This document shows, piece after piece, positions 53,267 to 62,054 of a stretch of DNA of 64,000 bases (the first letter of the stretch is position 1; each line of letters starts with the position of its first letter). A program made the translations under genes and the position numbers. This DNA comes from Rhizobium sp. CCGE531 (lineage in GTDB: Bacteria > Pseudomonadota > Alphaproteobacteria > Rhizobiales > Rhizobiaceae). Below the pieces are notes generated by a model. The model had not been told where the DNA came from. It saw nothing but the letters and a program-made list of their open reading frames with translations, and did no database searches. The stretch is from the NCBI RefSeq assembly GCF_003627795.1, contig NZ_CP032684.1:3904001-3968000 (forward strand). The letters are read 5' to 3'.

Positions 53267-55695
53267 TTCGACCGCCCAGATTTGACTGCCACAAAAGTGT
53301 AAGGACGTCCGGCAATATCACGCTCATCCAACTCCTGTGCAATTTCGCGAGAATGCGGTTCATAGTTGATCGGGCTGTCACCAAACTTGAGCACTTTCTC
53401 AACGACCAGGCCGCTCTTCTTGATGAAATCAATATACTCTTCCACAGAGTAGGCATTTTCACCGCCATAGAATTTTTGAAACGGATGGCCTTTCAAAAAT
53501 GCTTGTTTGTCATCGGCGTCAAAAATAACGTGCTCACGGACGAAGAGCGCGGTTCCGCCCGGTTTGAGCAGATTAAAAATATTCTGAACAGCAAGGTATG
53601 GATCGGAAAAATGATGAAGGGCCTGACGGCACAGAACTGCATCGAAGCGCTTTTCTGTCTGATATGTAAGAATGTCAGCTCTTTCCCAGCTCAATCTGTC
53701 AAGCATCGTTGGATCAATCCAAGCGCCGTGCCCAGCCATTGTCTCAACGGCATCAATGCCGCCTATAGGACCCTCCCCTGGCTCGATAGCAACAACCTCG
53801 TGATTTTCAAGCGCAAAGGCCACAGAACAAACGCCATTCCCGGCGCCTACGTCTAGGATGCTAGCAGGTTGCTCATGCCGATCAGCGATTATCCGGGCCA
53901 CCTCCCGGAATTCCTCACTGCGACGGTATCTTTTGAGCGTGTCGGCATAATCCTTATGTATGTAGCTATACCGCAGTGTATCTCGCATCGCCGGGTCACC
54001 ATGCGCTGCCGCCAGCGTATCTTCCCAATTCCACTCGCCGCGCGGCACGTAAGAAATGAAAGCCGCGGGATTTCCCCCGACGATAGTGAAAGGGGCAACA
54101 TTCTTGGTTACAACGGATCTCGATGCGACAACCGCGCCCCGGCCAATAGTAACACCCTTCATGATCGTCGAACCAAATCCAATCCATGCACGATCTTCGA
54201 TGATGATTGGCGCGGCCGCTACATCTTGCCAGTCCTTGAACGCGCCGTAGTGGCCCGTCTCTATGCCCGACAACCAATCAAAAGCGTCGCTGGCCCTCAA
54301 CTCTGGATCAAGCGGATGGGAGTTGCTGTCGATGACGGTCACATCCCAGGAAATCAAGACTTGATTGCCGATTTTGATACCTTCCGGCTGGGTACAGATC
54401 ATCATCGTCCCGTGCCCAACAGAACTGAAATTGCCGATTGAGATGGTACCGATACCACGTTCGAAAACGTAACTGCCGCCAACGAGACTGTGATTTCCAA
54501 CCACCAGATAATCACGTTGCTCAGACTGAAGGCGGACATCGACGCGCGCATGCTCAAGTCTGGAACCGGTCCCCAGACGGTAATTCAGAGCGGGAACATG
54601 ACCGGCTTCGATAACCTGACGTGCTTTTGTTCCAAATGACCGTGCTTTACGCACAAAACGCCGTAACAATACAATTAGGCGAGTCCTGAGAGCAAGACGC
54701 AAGCGAGTGCGCCCCTCGGCCGACATCAAAAGCTTGATCCGGCGCACGGTTGCCTTTTCCGGCTTCGGCAAGCGGCCAGCTATAGCGCCGCGAACGAAAT
54801 CTATGCGAACCGGATCGCCTACCTTTTCAAGCAAGGTCTGATCTTCAGGTGTAATCAATTTTCCCAGACGCTCGACAAATTCCTGGCGGAACGGCTCCGC
54901 GACATGTGCATCGTAGAAGTTGCGAGGCGAGACATAGGAAGAGGCCAGTTCGCTGAACTCTTCAAATTTGCCAAAACGCTTGAAAAGATCAATGGATAGC
55001 TGACGAACCGTCAGAAAATCGAACGCCTTGCGGTCATTGGCATGGGTGGTCGAGCCCGGACGCTGGAAATACGCGTAGGAGGCCGGAGGATAGATGAAAA
55101 CCCGTTCCGCTACCAGCATCAGGTGGATCGCGAATGGGTGATCCTCGTAAAAGACGCCCTCCGCGAATACGATGCCGTGATCGAGAAGCAGCTGCCTCTT
55201 ACAGACCAGACGCCAGGGTGGCGTATTCCAGCAGGACACAGAGGCGAACACATTCTCCTTTGCGGCCGGCTTTATGACCTTTCCAAGCAGCTCCGGCGCG
55301 ATATTGGGCCTCGGGATATAACGGCCGTCATCGTATGCGTTGACGTAGTTCAGAACAACGACCTCCGGCGAATACGCACTCGTCACCTTCGCCACGCGCG
55401 AAACGGCACCGTCGAGCAACCAGTCGTCGCTGTCGACAAACCAGATATATTCGCCCCGCGCAGCCCTTACCCCTGCGTTTCTCGCGGCACCTTGCCCGCA
55501 ATTGGCTTGGCTGAGCGGACGAATAGCCGAAAACCGCCGCGCCAATCCTTCGATTATCTCCGCGGAACCATCCGTAGAACCATCATTGATGATAACGATC
55601 TCGTAATCGGAAAAGCTGTTGGCCGTGATGGATGCAACACATTTCTCCAGCAGACTACCAGTGTTGTAAACCGGGATGACGAATGAAAATTTCAT
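53263..55695 (-). CDS. Three-domain fusion: GT2 glycosyltransferase, hexapeptide acyltransferase, SAM methyltransferase
   Basis: 810 residues. Residues 1 to about 230 are a GT2 domain (FSFVIPVYNTGSLLEKCV, IINDGSTDGSAE, FVDSDDWLL with DxD at 88-91). About 390-560 is a left-handed beta-helix acyltransferase with hexapeptide turns (IIIEDRAWIGFGSTIMKG, VTIGRGAVVASRSVV, IVGGNPA). About 600-780 is a class I methyltransferase (ILDVGAGNGVCSVAFALE, VAIEPGEG, FDAVLCRQALHHFSDP). One chain may therefore add, acetylate and methylate a terminal sugar. It lies in the operon between a GT2 gene and an SDR gene. The acyl donor and sugar are not known. Confidence 0.85.
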   Translation of the reverse strand: MKFSFVIPVYNTGSLLEKCVASITANSFSDYEIVIINDGSTDGSAEIIEGLARRFSAIRPLSQANCGQGAARNAGVRAARGEYIWFVDSDDWLLDGAVSRVAKVTSAYSPEVVVLNYVNAYDDGRYIPRPNIAPELLGKVIKPAAKENVFASVSCWNTPPWRLVCKRQLLLDHGIVFAEGVFYEDHPFAIHLMLVAERVFIYPPASYAYFQRPGSTTHANDRKAFDFLTVRQLSIDLFKRFGKFEEFSELASSYVSPRNFYDAHVAEPFRQEFVERLGKLITPEDQTLLEKVGDPVRIDFVRGAIAGRLPKPEKATVRRIKLLMSAEGRTRLRLALRTRLIVLLRRFVRKARSFGTKARQVIEAGHVPALNYRLGTGSRLEHARVDVRLQSEQRDYLVVGNHSLVGGSYVFERGIGTISIGNFSSVGHGTMMICTQPEGIKIGNQVLISWDVTVIDSNSHPLDPELRASDAFDWLSGIETGHYGAFKDWQDVAAAPIIIEDRAWIGFGSTIMKGVTIGRGAVVASRSVVTKNVAPFTIVGGNPAAFISYVPRGEWNWEDTLAAAHGDPAMRDTLRYSYIHKDYADTLKRYRRSEEFREVARIIADRHEQPASILDVGAGNGVCSVAFALENHEVVAIEPGEGPIGGIDAVETMAGHGAWIDPTMLDRLSWERADILTYQTEKRFDAVLCRQALHHFSDPYLAVQNIFNLLKPGGTALFVREHVIFDADDKQAFLKGHPFQKFYGGENAYSVEEYIDFIKKSGLVVEKVLKFGDSPINYEPHSREIAQELDERDIAGRPYTFVAVKSGRSK

Positions 55696-55800
55696 TTCTC
55701 AATTCCATTTCGGCAAGTGGAGCGACATCCGTATCCACAATGTCTTGAAAGCGGCCATTCTTGTGCTTATTGCAATTCCCGGGTCAAATCCTGCCAATGT

Positions 55801-56556
55801 TCATCGCTGGATGACATTGAACAGGCCCTTGTACCAGACGGCATATGGCTGCGCGAGCCACCACTTCAGCGGTACGCGGCCATAGTGCTTTCGTACGGTC
55901 GTAATGGCTTCCCGGTAATGGCGCCGCCTTTGCGAGCTGGTCTTCGTGAATTCATGTTCACGGTTAACCGCAACGAATTTGTCGACGTAGCACAATGGTC
56001 CACCGAAACTATAGAGCCGCCACCACAGGTCATAGTCCATAACCATGTGGAGACTTTCGTCGAGGCCGTTCACGCCTTCCCAACAGGAGCGTCTCACTAG
56101 GGTCGCAGGTTGCGAAACGATGCAACGCACCGCCATTCGCTCGACAGAAAACGGCTCGGTCCAAATGGGCCGCTTCGAGCCGGTCTTTTCCTTGACGTTC
56201 CAAGCCCGACCATAAACAGCGGGTGCCGTTGGATTGTCGTCACAAGTTGCCAAAAGCGTACGCAGTCCGTTGGGAAGAAACCAATCGTCGCTGTTGAGCC
56301 AACAGACGAAGGGCGCGCTCCCTCTAGCAATCCCTTCGTTGATGGCAGCAGCTTGCCCGCGATCGCTATGACTTCGCCATCCCGCCAGCCGATGCTCCCA
56401 TCGATGAATTACATCCAAGGAATTGTCAGTCGAACCGCCGTCGAGCACAAAAACTTCCACTGGCACGTCCTGTTCGAAGATCGAACTCAGGGCGTGCTCC
56501 AGAAACTGTCCTTGATTGAACGATGGAACGGCGACGGTGACAATTGCTGCAGTCAT
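55801..56556 (-). CDS. Glycosyltransferase family 2
   Basis: 251 residues, GT-A fold: VTVAVPSFNQGQFLEHALSSI, VFVLDGGSTDNSLDVI, SDRGQAAAINEGIARG, FVCWLNSDDWFLPNG with the DxD-like site NSDD, and MVMDYDLWWRL near the acceptor site. I start at ATG 56556, one base after the fcl stop codon; the open frame up to 56640 overlaps fcl and is unlikely. It shares wording with the 48.2-kb GT2 gene, so the two may be paralogues. Sugar specificity unknown. Confidence 0.86.
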   Translation of the reverse strand: MTAAIVTVAVPSFNQGQFLEHALSSIFEQDVPVEVFVLDGGSTDNSLDVIHRWEHRLAGWRSHSDRGQAAAINEGIARGSAPFVCWLNSDDWFLPNGLRTLLATCDDNPTAPAVYGRAWNVKEKTGSKRPIWTEPFSVERMAVRCIVSQPATLVRRSCWEGVNGLDESLHMVMDYDLWWRLYSFGGPLCYVDKFVAVNREHEFTKTSSQRRRHYREAITTVRKHYGRVPLKWWLAQPYAVWYKGLFNVIQR

Positions 56557-56557
56557 A

Positions 56558-57493
56558 TCAGGAATTGACGCCCTGAGACTGGAAATCGGCATAGGCTTTT
56601 GAAATACCGTCTCGCAGTGACGTTTTCGCCTTCCAGCCAAGCTCGTTTATACGGTCGACATTGAGAAGCTTGCGCGGCGTCCCGTCGGGCTTGGAGCGAT
56701 CAAATACGATTTCTCCATTGAAGCCGACGACATCCATGACGATTTCGGCAAGCTCCCGGATGGTCACGTCGGTGCCCGTGCCGATGTTGAATAATCCAGC
56801 GGCAATGCCTTTCTCCATCAAGTACACGCAGGCGTCCGCCATATCGTCGACGTAGAGAAATTCTCGCATGGGTGTACCGGAGCCCCAGACCACAAGTTGC
56901 GTGTCTCCACGCATCTTCGCCTCATGAGCTTTCCGGATGAGTGCGGGAAGAACATGACTCTTGTTCAAGTCATAATTGTCATTCGGCCCATACAAATTCG
57001 TGGGCATGGCCGAAACGTAACGCGTCCCGTACTGCGCGTTGAAGCTATCGCAGAGTTTTACGCCTGCGATTTTGGCGATCGCGTAAGGCTCGTTCGTCTT
57101 TTCCAGCAGGCCAGTGAGAAGATAGTCCTCCCGGATGGGCTGTGGGCAGTCACGGGGATAGATGCAGCTGGATCCCAAGAAAAGCATCCGGTCGACGCCG
57201 GCTTTGTGAGCGGCACCAATAACATTGGCCTCTATCAGAAGATTTTCATAGATAAAGTCGGCCCGGTAGGTGTTGTTCGCATGAATGCCACCCACCTTAG
57301 CTGCAGCCATGAACACATAATCCGGTTTCTCAGCGGTGAAAAATTCCATCACCGACTGTTGATTCACAAGATCGAGCTCATCGTGCGTCCTCGTCACGAT
57401 GTTCGTATAGCCGACTCCCTGAAGCTGCCTAACGATCGCTGACCCAACCATTCCGCGATGGCCCGCAACATAAACCTTGGCGTTTTTCTGCAT
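56558..57493 (-). CDS. fcl: GDP-L-fucose synthase
   Basis: NADPH-dependent 3,5-epimerase/4-reductase that turns the Gmd product GDP-4-keto-6-deoxy-D-mannose into GDP-L-fucose. 311 residues: [16 protein letters not shown] at the N-terminus, [11 protein letters not shown], the catalytic [13 protein letters not shown] and [12 protein letters not shown] (Tyr-Lys), [39 protein letters not shown]. Its ATG is three bases after the gmd stop codon, so the two are co-expressed. Confidence 0.96.
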   Translation of the reverse strand: MQKNAKVYVAGHRGMVGSAIVRQLQGVGYTNIVTRTHDELDLVNQQSVMEFFTAEKPDYVFMAAAKVGGIHANNTYRADFIYENLLIEANVIGAAHKAGVDRMLFLGSSCIYPRDCPQPIREDYLLTGLLEKTNEPYAIAKIAGVKLCDSFNAQYGTRYVSAMPTNLYGPNDNYDLNKSHVLPALIRKAHEAKMRGDTQLVVWGSGTPMREFLYVDDMADACVYLMEKGIAAGLFNIGTGTDVTIRELAEIVMDVVGFNGEIVFDRSKPDGTPRKLLNVDRINELGWKAKTSLRDGISKAYADFQSQGVNS

Positions 57494-57496
57494 GGG

Positions 57497-58579
57497 TCAC
57501 TCGTGATAGTCGTATGCCGAAAAGCCGTGGCGTTTCACAAGCTCGTCGCGTTCCGCCGACTTCATGTCTTCCAGCATCATCTCGGAGACCAATTCGTTAA
57601 AGGTGATCTTCGGCGTCCACCCCAGTTTTTGCTGGGCTTTGGTCGGATCACCCAACAATGTTTCTACTTCCGTTGGCCGGAAATAACGCGGATCAACCGA
57701 CACGATGCATTTGCCGCTTTCATCATATCCCTTTTCGTCGACGCCTTCACCCTTCCATGTCACGACAATCCCGATTTCGCGGGCGGCGGCGTCTACGAAT
57801 TCGCGGACGCTGTATTGCACACCCGTCGCGATCACGAAATCTTCCGGCTGCTCCTGTTGAAGCATCAGCCACTGCATCTCAACATAGTCTTTCGCGTGGC
57901 CCCAGTCGCGGCGCGCATCAAGGTTGCCGAGATACAGGCAATCCTGGAGGCCCAGCTTGATGCGGGCCAACGCGCGCGTGATCTTGCGCGTTACAAAGGT
58001 CTCGCCGCGAACCGGGCTCTCATGATTAAACAGAATGCCATTACATGCGTACATGCCATACGCTTCGCGATAGTTGACGGTTATCCAGTAAGCGTAAAGC
58101 TTCGCAACCGCATAAGGCGACCGCGGATAAAATGGAGTGGTCTCTCGCTGCGGTATCTCTTGAACCAACCCATATAATTCCGAGGTCGAAGCCTGGTAGA
58201 AGCGAGTCTTTTTCTCAAGCTTCAAAATCCGAATGGCTTCGAGCATGCGCAATGCACCCAAAGCATCCGAATTGGCTGTGTATTCCGGCTCCTCAAAGGA
58301 AACCGCCACATGGGATTGCGCGGCGAGATTGTACACCTCATCAGGCTGCACCTGCTGCATGATCCGCACCAGACTGGAAGAGTCGGTCATATCGCCATAG
58401 TGGAGGATGAATCGACGATCCTGATCATGTGGATCCTGATAGAGATGATCGATACGATCCGTGTTAAAGATCGAAGATCGCCTTTTGATACCATGAACTT
58501 CATAGCCTTTTTCAAGCAAAAGCGATGCGAGATAAGAGCCGTCTTGACCCGTTACACCAGTGATGAGCGCTTTTTTCAT
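57497..58579 (-). CDS. gmd: GDP-mannose 4,6-dehydratase
   Basis: First committed step from GDP-mannose to GDP-4-keto-6-deoxymannose, the precursor of GDP-fucose, rhamnose and 6-deoxytalose. 360 residues with [31 protein letters not shown], the [29 protein letters not shown] segment, the [10 protein letters not shown] site and [20 protein letters not shown], all diagnostic. First gene of the long minus-strand polysaccharide operon, so the promoter lies in the 1-kb gap to the right. Confidence 0.97.
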   Translation of the reverse strand: MKKALITGVTGQDGSYLASLLLEKGYEVHGIKRRSSIFNTDRIDHLYQDPHDQDRRFILHYGDMTDSSSLVRIMQQVQPDEVYNLAAQSHVAVSFEEPEYTANSDALGALRMLEAIRILKLEKKTRFYQASTSELYGLVQEIPQRETTPFYPRSPYAVAKLYAYWITVNYREAYGMYACNGILFNHESPVRGETFVTRKITRALARIKLGLQDCLYLGNLDARRDWGHAKDYVEMQWLMLQQEQPEDFVIATGVQYSVREFVDAAAREIGIVVTWKGEGVDEKGYDESGKCIVSVDPRYFRPTEVETLLGDPTKAQQKLGWTPKITFNELVSEMMLEDMKSAERDELVKRHGFSAYDYHE

Positions 58580-59599
58580 CCGTAGTCCACTTTCTTGATA
58601 TCAACTCTTGAACTCGGTCTTCCTGATCGGTTCGCTTCGCTGGGGAAATACTTCGTCTAACGCGGCGGTGTCAACGAAAGAGGCATCACGTGACATAAAT
58701 CGGCTTTGCCGGACATTGCGTAAAACGTCCGATAGCGCACCAGATCGCCAGACTCCATGAACAATCTAGCGTCACCTGTGAAATCACGTTCTCTGCACTC
58801 TGGAAAAAATCGTTTACTCCATCTCCACTGCTCAACAGCGCCAGAAACACAACGCCGCCATTTTGCGGAACATTCTGCAAACAACCATGCAGAATGACAC
58901 AAAATTGAAACCACCAACAATCGCAGAAAGACAACGCCTCTCGTCAGTGATTGTGGCAAGTCTGACGAGAATGAATAAGACCGAATCTCTCGTAGATAAG
59001 GTCCTCGGCAATCGCTGATTTCTTGCGATGTCGATTCCGAGAGTAGCGCCACCATTCGCTTTGAAGCCCACCTGTATCGGCTACCTGAAGATATAATGTG
59101 CTCCATAGCGTCGATCACATGAGGTCCCCGACGCACGTCCGTAACACTTTTGCCGCCGAAAGAGCAACCTCGATTCGCGAATTTGCCGACATAGGAGAAG
59201 CCAAAACCTCAGCCTCCATCCATAATGCAGTGATTGAATCAACGAGATCTCCCATGCAAAACTGCCGCGTTCATCGGCAAATGCACTGGCATAAGTATAA
59301 GCCAAACATCCATTTAGGTTCTCCAGCGCGCATTGGCTTTCCCATTTCGTTTCCTGGATGCGTGCGGTCGTTTCGCGCTTGTACTTGCAGGAAACATTGC
59401 GTGGATAGGCGTTGGCTTGGAAGATTGGATGCGTGCGGTGCCCACCCTGGCGCGCGTTATTGCGAGCCGGAGGATGCGCTCCGATGATCTGCGCCTCACG
59501 CTAACTGCTCATCACCGTGGATCAGGAACGTCGGATTCATTCCCAACAATGGGACCATTACGCTCCGGCTATTCTCTTAGCTTTACTATTGAAAGTGAT
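58580..59599. other. 1-kb gap between gmd and tRNA-Gln
   Basis: It holds the promoter of the polysaccharide operon. ORFs of up to 159 codons are present on both strands, but none resembles a family or has a good ribosome site, and base composition drifts irregularly, as in decayed DNA. I see no terminator, repeat or transposase remnant that I can name. Confidence 0.5.
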
Positions 59600-59674
59600 T
59601 GGCTGGGGAACCTGGACTCGAACCAAGATTAACGGAGTCAGAGTCCGTCGTTCTACCATTGAACTATTCCCCAA
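59600..59674 (-). tRNA. tRNA-Gln (anticodon CUG)
   Basis: Read on the minus strand the full cloverleaf is present: 7-bp acceptor stem TGGGGAA/TTCCCCA, D-arm with AATGGT, anticodon stem ACGGA/TCCGT around the loop CTCTGAC (anticodon CTG, reading CAG), T-arm CTTGG-TTCGAGT-CCAGG, discriminator G and encoded CCA. The 3' end faces the polysaccharide island, the usual side for island integration. Confidence 0.95.
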
Positions 59675-59910
59675 CGACCGCCGAACATTTTATGTCCCGC
59701 GGGGAAAGCATGGCCTCTATAATCGAATTTTCCGCGGATGCAAACACTTTAACGCGGGCGAGTGCAATTTTTTGGAGGATCGGGGCGGCAAGCGATAATG
59801 GTATCGAATCCCCGCGTTGTGGCGGAGATTCCGAACCTCATCATTGGGACCGCCCGGAAGACCAACCAGAGAGAGACCTTCACTTGTCGCTTAGGTCGAC
59901 AGGATCGCTT

Positions 59911-60546
59911 TCACCACCGCAGGATGCGCTTGCCAAGGGCATATCCGACTGATGTCACCATAGCGATCGCGATCGGGTACCAGAGCATGACGAAAAGCGG
60001 GCTGTCGTCTGTGCAGTTGGACGCATAGAAGGTCGCGGCGATGCCGCTGGCGGCGAGCCCGGCGACGGCGCCGGCCGCACCCGGCTTTTCCGGCGCGCTA
60101 TGGCGTAGTGCAAAAAGAAAGCAGGCAAGCGGGCCGATCGACAGCAGCGGAATGAACGTCAGGCAGAAGCGGGCATTGTGCCCGATCATCCGTGCACTCC
60201 AGCTGTCGGCCGGCATGACGGCCATTTCGATGGCAGAGGCCGCAAGCAGCAGAAGCGGTGCCGCCAGCAGCGCCCAGCCCCAGATGCGCAGCGATACACC
60301 CGGCCGGCCGATGCGGAAGACGACGGCGCAAGCCGTCACGGCGAGCGCAATGGTCACCACGAATTTGAACAGGAAGCGGATGGTCTCCATCGCGCTGTCT
60401 ATGTCGGCCCGAAAGCCGATCATTGCAAAGAAAATGCCGCCGCTGATCAGGATACCCGCGACGACCGCCATGGTCAGGGCCTTGCCGATCCGCATGCGGA
60501 CCGGCGCGTCCTGCGCCAGAAGATTGATGAGGTCATCGGTTTTCAC
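59911..60546 (-). CDS. nrsF: NrsF-like membrane anti-sigma factor (DUF1109)
   Basis: Holds the ECF sigma factor inactive at the inner membrane until a signal, heavy metal in Caulobacter. 211 residues: a short cytoplasmic start (MKTDDLINLLAQD), then six hydrophobic helices. Two cysteines, C128 (ARFCLTF) and C178 (YASNCTDD), have the same 50-residue spacing as the pair recalled as needed for metal sensing in Caulobacter NrsF (C131/C181). I start at GTG 60546, which has GGAG eight bases upstream and overlaps the sigma gene by 14 bases; ATG 60573 is the alternative. Confidence 0.85.
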   Translation of the reverse strand: MKTDDLINLLAQDAPVRMRIGKALTMAVVAGILISGGIFFAMIGFRADIDSAMETIRFLFKFVVTIALAVTACAVVFRIGRPGVSLRIWGWALLAAPLLLLAASAIEMAVMPADSWSARMIGHNARFCLTFIPLLSIGPLACFLFALRHSAPEKPGAAGAVAGLAASGIAATFYASNCTDDSPLFVMLWYPIAIAMVTSVGYALGKRILRW

Positions 60547-61099
60547 TGGTTTCACTCCGATAGAGGGCCGCAAGCGCCTTCAGCGCGCGATGCAGCGCCA
60601 CGCGCACCGCCCCTTCCGTCATTTTCAGCCGGTCCGCCGTTTCCCGCACGCTGGTTCCCTCGACGGAAATCGAGCGTACGATGGTTTTCTGCGGATCCTT
60701 CAACTGCTCCAACATACGATCGACATCGAACCGATCCAAGGCGTCGGCATGCTCTTCCGCCTGCAGAAAATCGACCACATCGTCGATCGGCACGCTCATA
60801 TGTCGCCCACGCCGCCTCAGGCTGTCGATCAGCTTGTTGCGCACGATCGTCGACAGCCATGGCCCGATCGGACGCGATGAATCCCAGGTTCCGCGCTTGA
60901 GATGGATAGCCAGCAGCACTTCCTGGACCACATCCTCCGCCTCGCTCGCCGGCGCGCCAAGCTGATCGCAGCGCCTTTTCGCCATGGCGCGCAGATGCGG
61001 CGTCACCGAGGACAGGAAACGATGGTAGGCCTGCGCATCGCCGCTGATGGCGGCGCGCATCCAGACTGCCCATTCCTCTTCGCGCGCCGAATGATTCAT
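60533..61099 (-). CDS. ECF RNA polymerase sigma factor (SigF-like, partner of NrsF)
   Basis: 188 residues with sigma region 2 (about 20-85; AEDVVQEVLLAIHLKRGTWD, PIGPWLSTIVRNKLIDSLRRR) and region 4 (about 125-180; SVEGTSVRETADRLKMTEGAVRVALHRAL). Linked to a DUF1109 anti-sigma, it belongs to the ECF group of Caulobacter SigF, which responds to copper, cadmium and chromate. I use ATG 61099 because EEEWAVWMRAA is normal for the group. ATG 61060 is possible, and the promoter pattern upstream would suit it better. The gene diverges from the bufferin operon. Confidence 0.9.
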   Translation of the reverse strand: MNHSAREEEWAVWMRAAISGDAQAYHRFLSSVTPHLRAMAKRRCDQLGAPASEAEDVVQEVLLAIHLKRGTWDSSRPIGPWLSTIVRNKLIDSLRRRGRHMSVPIDDVVDFLQAEEHADALDRFDVDRMLEQLKDPQKTIVRSISVEGTSVRETADRLKMTEGAVRVALHRALKALAALYRSETSENR

Positions 61100-61112
61100 C
61101 CGACATCTCCTC

Positions 61113-61138
61113 TACGCGGAACCGCAGGCTTTCGTTAC
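61113..61138 (-). promoter_or_regulatory. ECF-type promoter of the sigma/anti-sigma operon
   Basis: On the minus strand GTAACG (61138-61133), exactly 16 bases, then CGTA (61116-61113). The same pattern and spacing precede the first bufferin gene. It is close to the sigma-F pattern I recall from Caulobacter (GTAAC-type -35 with N16 and a CGxA-type -10). The -10 lies only 13 bases before the ATG at 61099. Confidence 0.6.
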
Positions 61139-61297
61139 CGGCAACGGCACTTATTTTTCAAGTCCTTTCGTTTCCATCAGGAATCGTCAACCTCCCGCGC
61201 CTTTCGTCAATGCCCGGTATAGGCGCATATAATCCGGCCGGGGCGGATAGCCGGCGCAGCATAATGGGCGCCATCTCGAAAAAATTCCGATATGGCT

Positions 61298-61323
61298 GTA
61301 ACATCCGGCCGGGATGCTCCGTA
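61298..61323 (+). promoter_or_regulatory. ECF-type promoter of the bufferin operon
   Basis: GTAACA (61298-61303), 16 bases, CGTA (61320-61323), 50 bases before the first bufA ATG. It matches the element in front of the sigma gene in both boxes and in spacing, so both units are probably read by the same ECF sigma factor. Confidence 0.65.
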
Positions 61324-61373
61324 GACCTCGATGCAAGCCAATGGCGGCTCGCATCCATCAAGGAGACAGATCC

Positions 61374-61640
61374 ATGAAGAACAGCATCATCACCCTGGCC
61401 ATCGCCGGCTCGATCGCCTCGGCGCTTGCATCCATCGCTGTCCCGGCATCGGCGGCCGACTCCAGGGAAAAGTGCTACGGCGTCGCCCTCAAGGGTCAGA
61501 ACGATTGCGCCGCCGGCAAGCATGATTGCGCCGGCAAATCGACCATGAGCTACGACAAGATGTCCTTCAAGCTCGTTCCCACGGGCACCTGCACTTCCAT
61601 GAAGACGCCGAAGGGCCATGGCTCGCTGACCCCGGCCTGA
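61374..61640 (+). CDS. bufA: Bufferin-type peptide precursor (DUF2282), copy 1
   Basis: An 88-residue secreted precursor. The signal peptide (hydrophobic residues 5-24) is cut near ASA-AD (27/28). The mature part has four cysteines at 34, 45, 52 and 73 in the order [30 protein letters not shown], the DUF2282 pattern. In Caulobacter such peptides are modified on cysteine by the MNIO enzyme and buffer copper in the periplasm; by analogy so does this one. AAGGAG lies eight bases before the ATG, and an ECF promoter pattern is 50 bases upstream. Copy 2 follows after 45 bases. Confidence 0.88.
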   Translation: MKNSIITLAIAGSIASALASIAVPASAADSREKCYGVALKGQNDCAAGKHDCAGKSTMSYDKMSFKLVPTGTCTSMKTPKGHGSLTPA

Positions 61641-61685
61641 TCCGAAACCGATCACGAGCCAATCCCCTTTTGTAAGGAGCATATC

Positions 61686-61973
61686 ATGAGCAAGATGTCC
61701 GCATTCACCCTGGCCGCATCGGTTGCCACCGCCGTGACGCTGGCGGCCGGCGCAACGACGACCGCCTCGGCCGCCGATGCCAAGGAAAAATGCTACGGCG
61801 TCGCCCTCAAGGGCCAGAACGATTGCGCCGCCGGCGCTGGCACGACCTGCGCTGGAACATCGAAGATCGATTACCAGCGCAATTCGTGGAAGCTGGTTCC
61901 CGCCGGAACCTGCGAGACGATGAAGACGCCGAACGGCCACGGCACCCTGATGCAGGGTCCGGCGCCCGTCTGA
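61686..61973 (+). CDS. bufA: Bufferin-type peptide precursor (DUF2282), copy 2
   Basis: A 95-residue paralogue of the preceding gene. Signal peptide to about ASA-AD (29/30); cysteines at 36, 47, 55 and 76. The block [17 protein letters not shown] is identical to copy 1, while the gap between the second and third cysteine is one residue longer (CAAGAGTTC against CAAGKHDC) and the last part differs ([20 protein letters not shown]). AAGGAG seven bases before the ATG. The two copies are co-transcribed and likely share the modifying enzyme, so the cell would make two distinct modified peptides. Confidence 0.88.
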   Translation: MSKMSAFTLAASVATAVTLAAGATTTASAADAKEKCYGVALKGQNDCAAGAGTTCAGTSKIDYQRNSWKLVPAGTCETMKTPNGHGTLMQGPAPV

Positions 61974-62054
61974 CCAAGCGCCACGATGCAGGGCGGCGCA
62001 TATTCTGCGCGCCGCCCTTCCTCCAACATCAGGCATATGCAAACGGAGGCCGCA

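Noticed and set aside
58657..59136. 159-codon ORF between gmd and tRNA-Gln
   Set aside because: Low-complexity, Cys/Arg/Trp-rich translation with no motif and no ribosome site.
36046..60000. Direct repeat of the tRNA-Gln 3' end as an island attachment site
   Set aside because: Looked for by eye across the polysaccharide region and not found.
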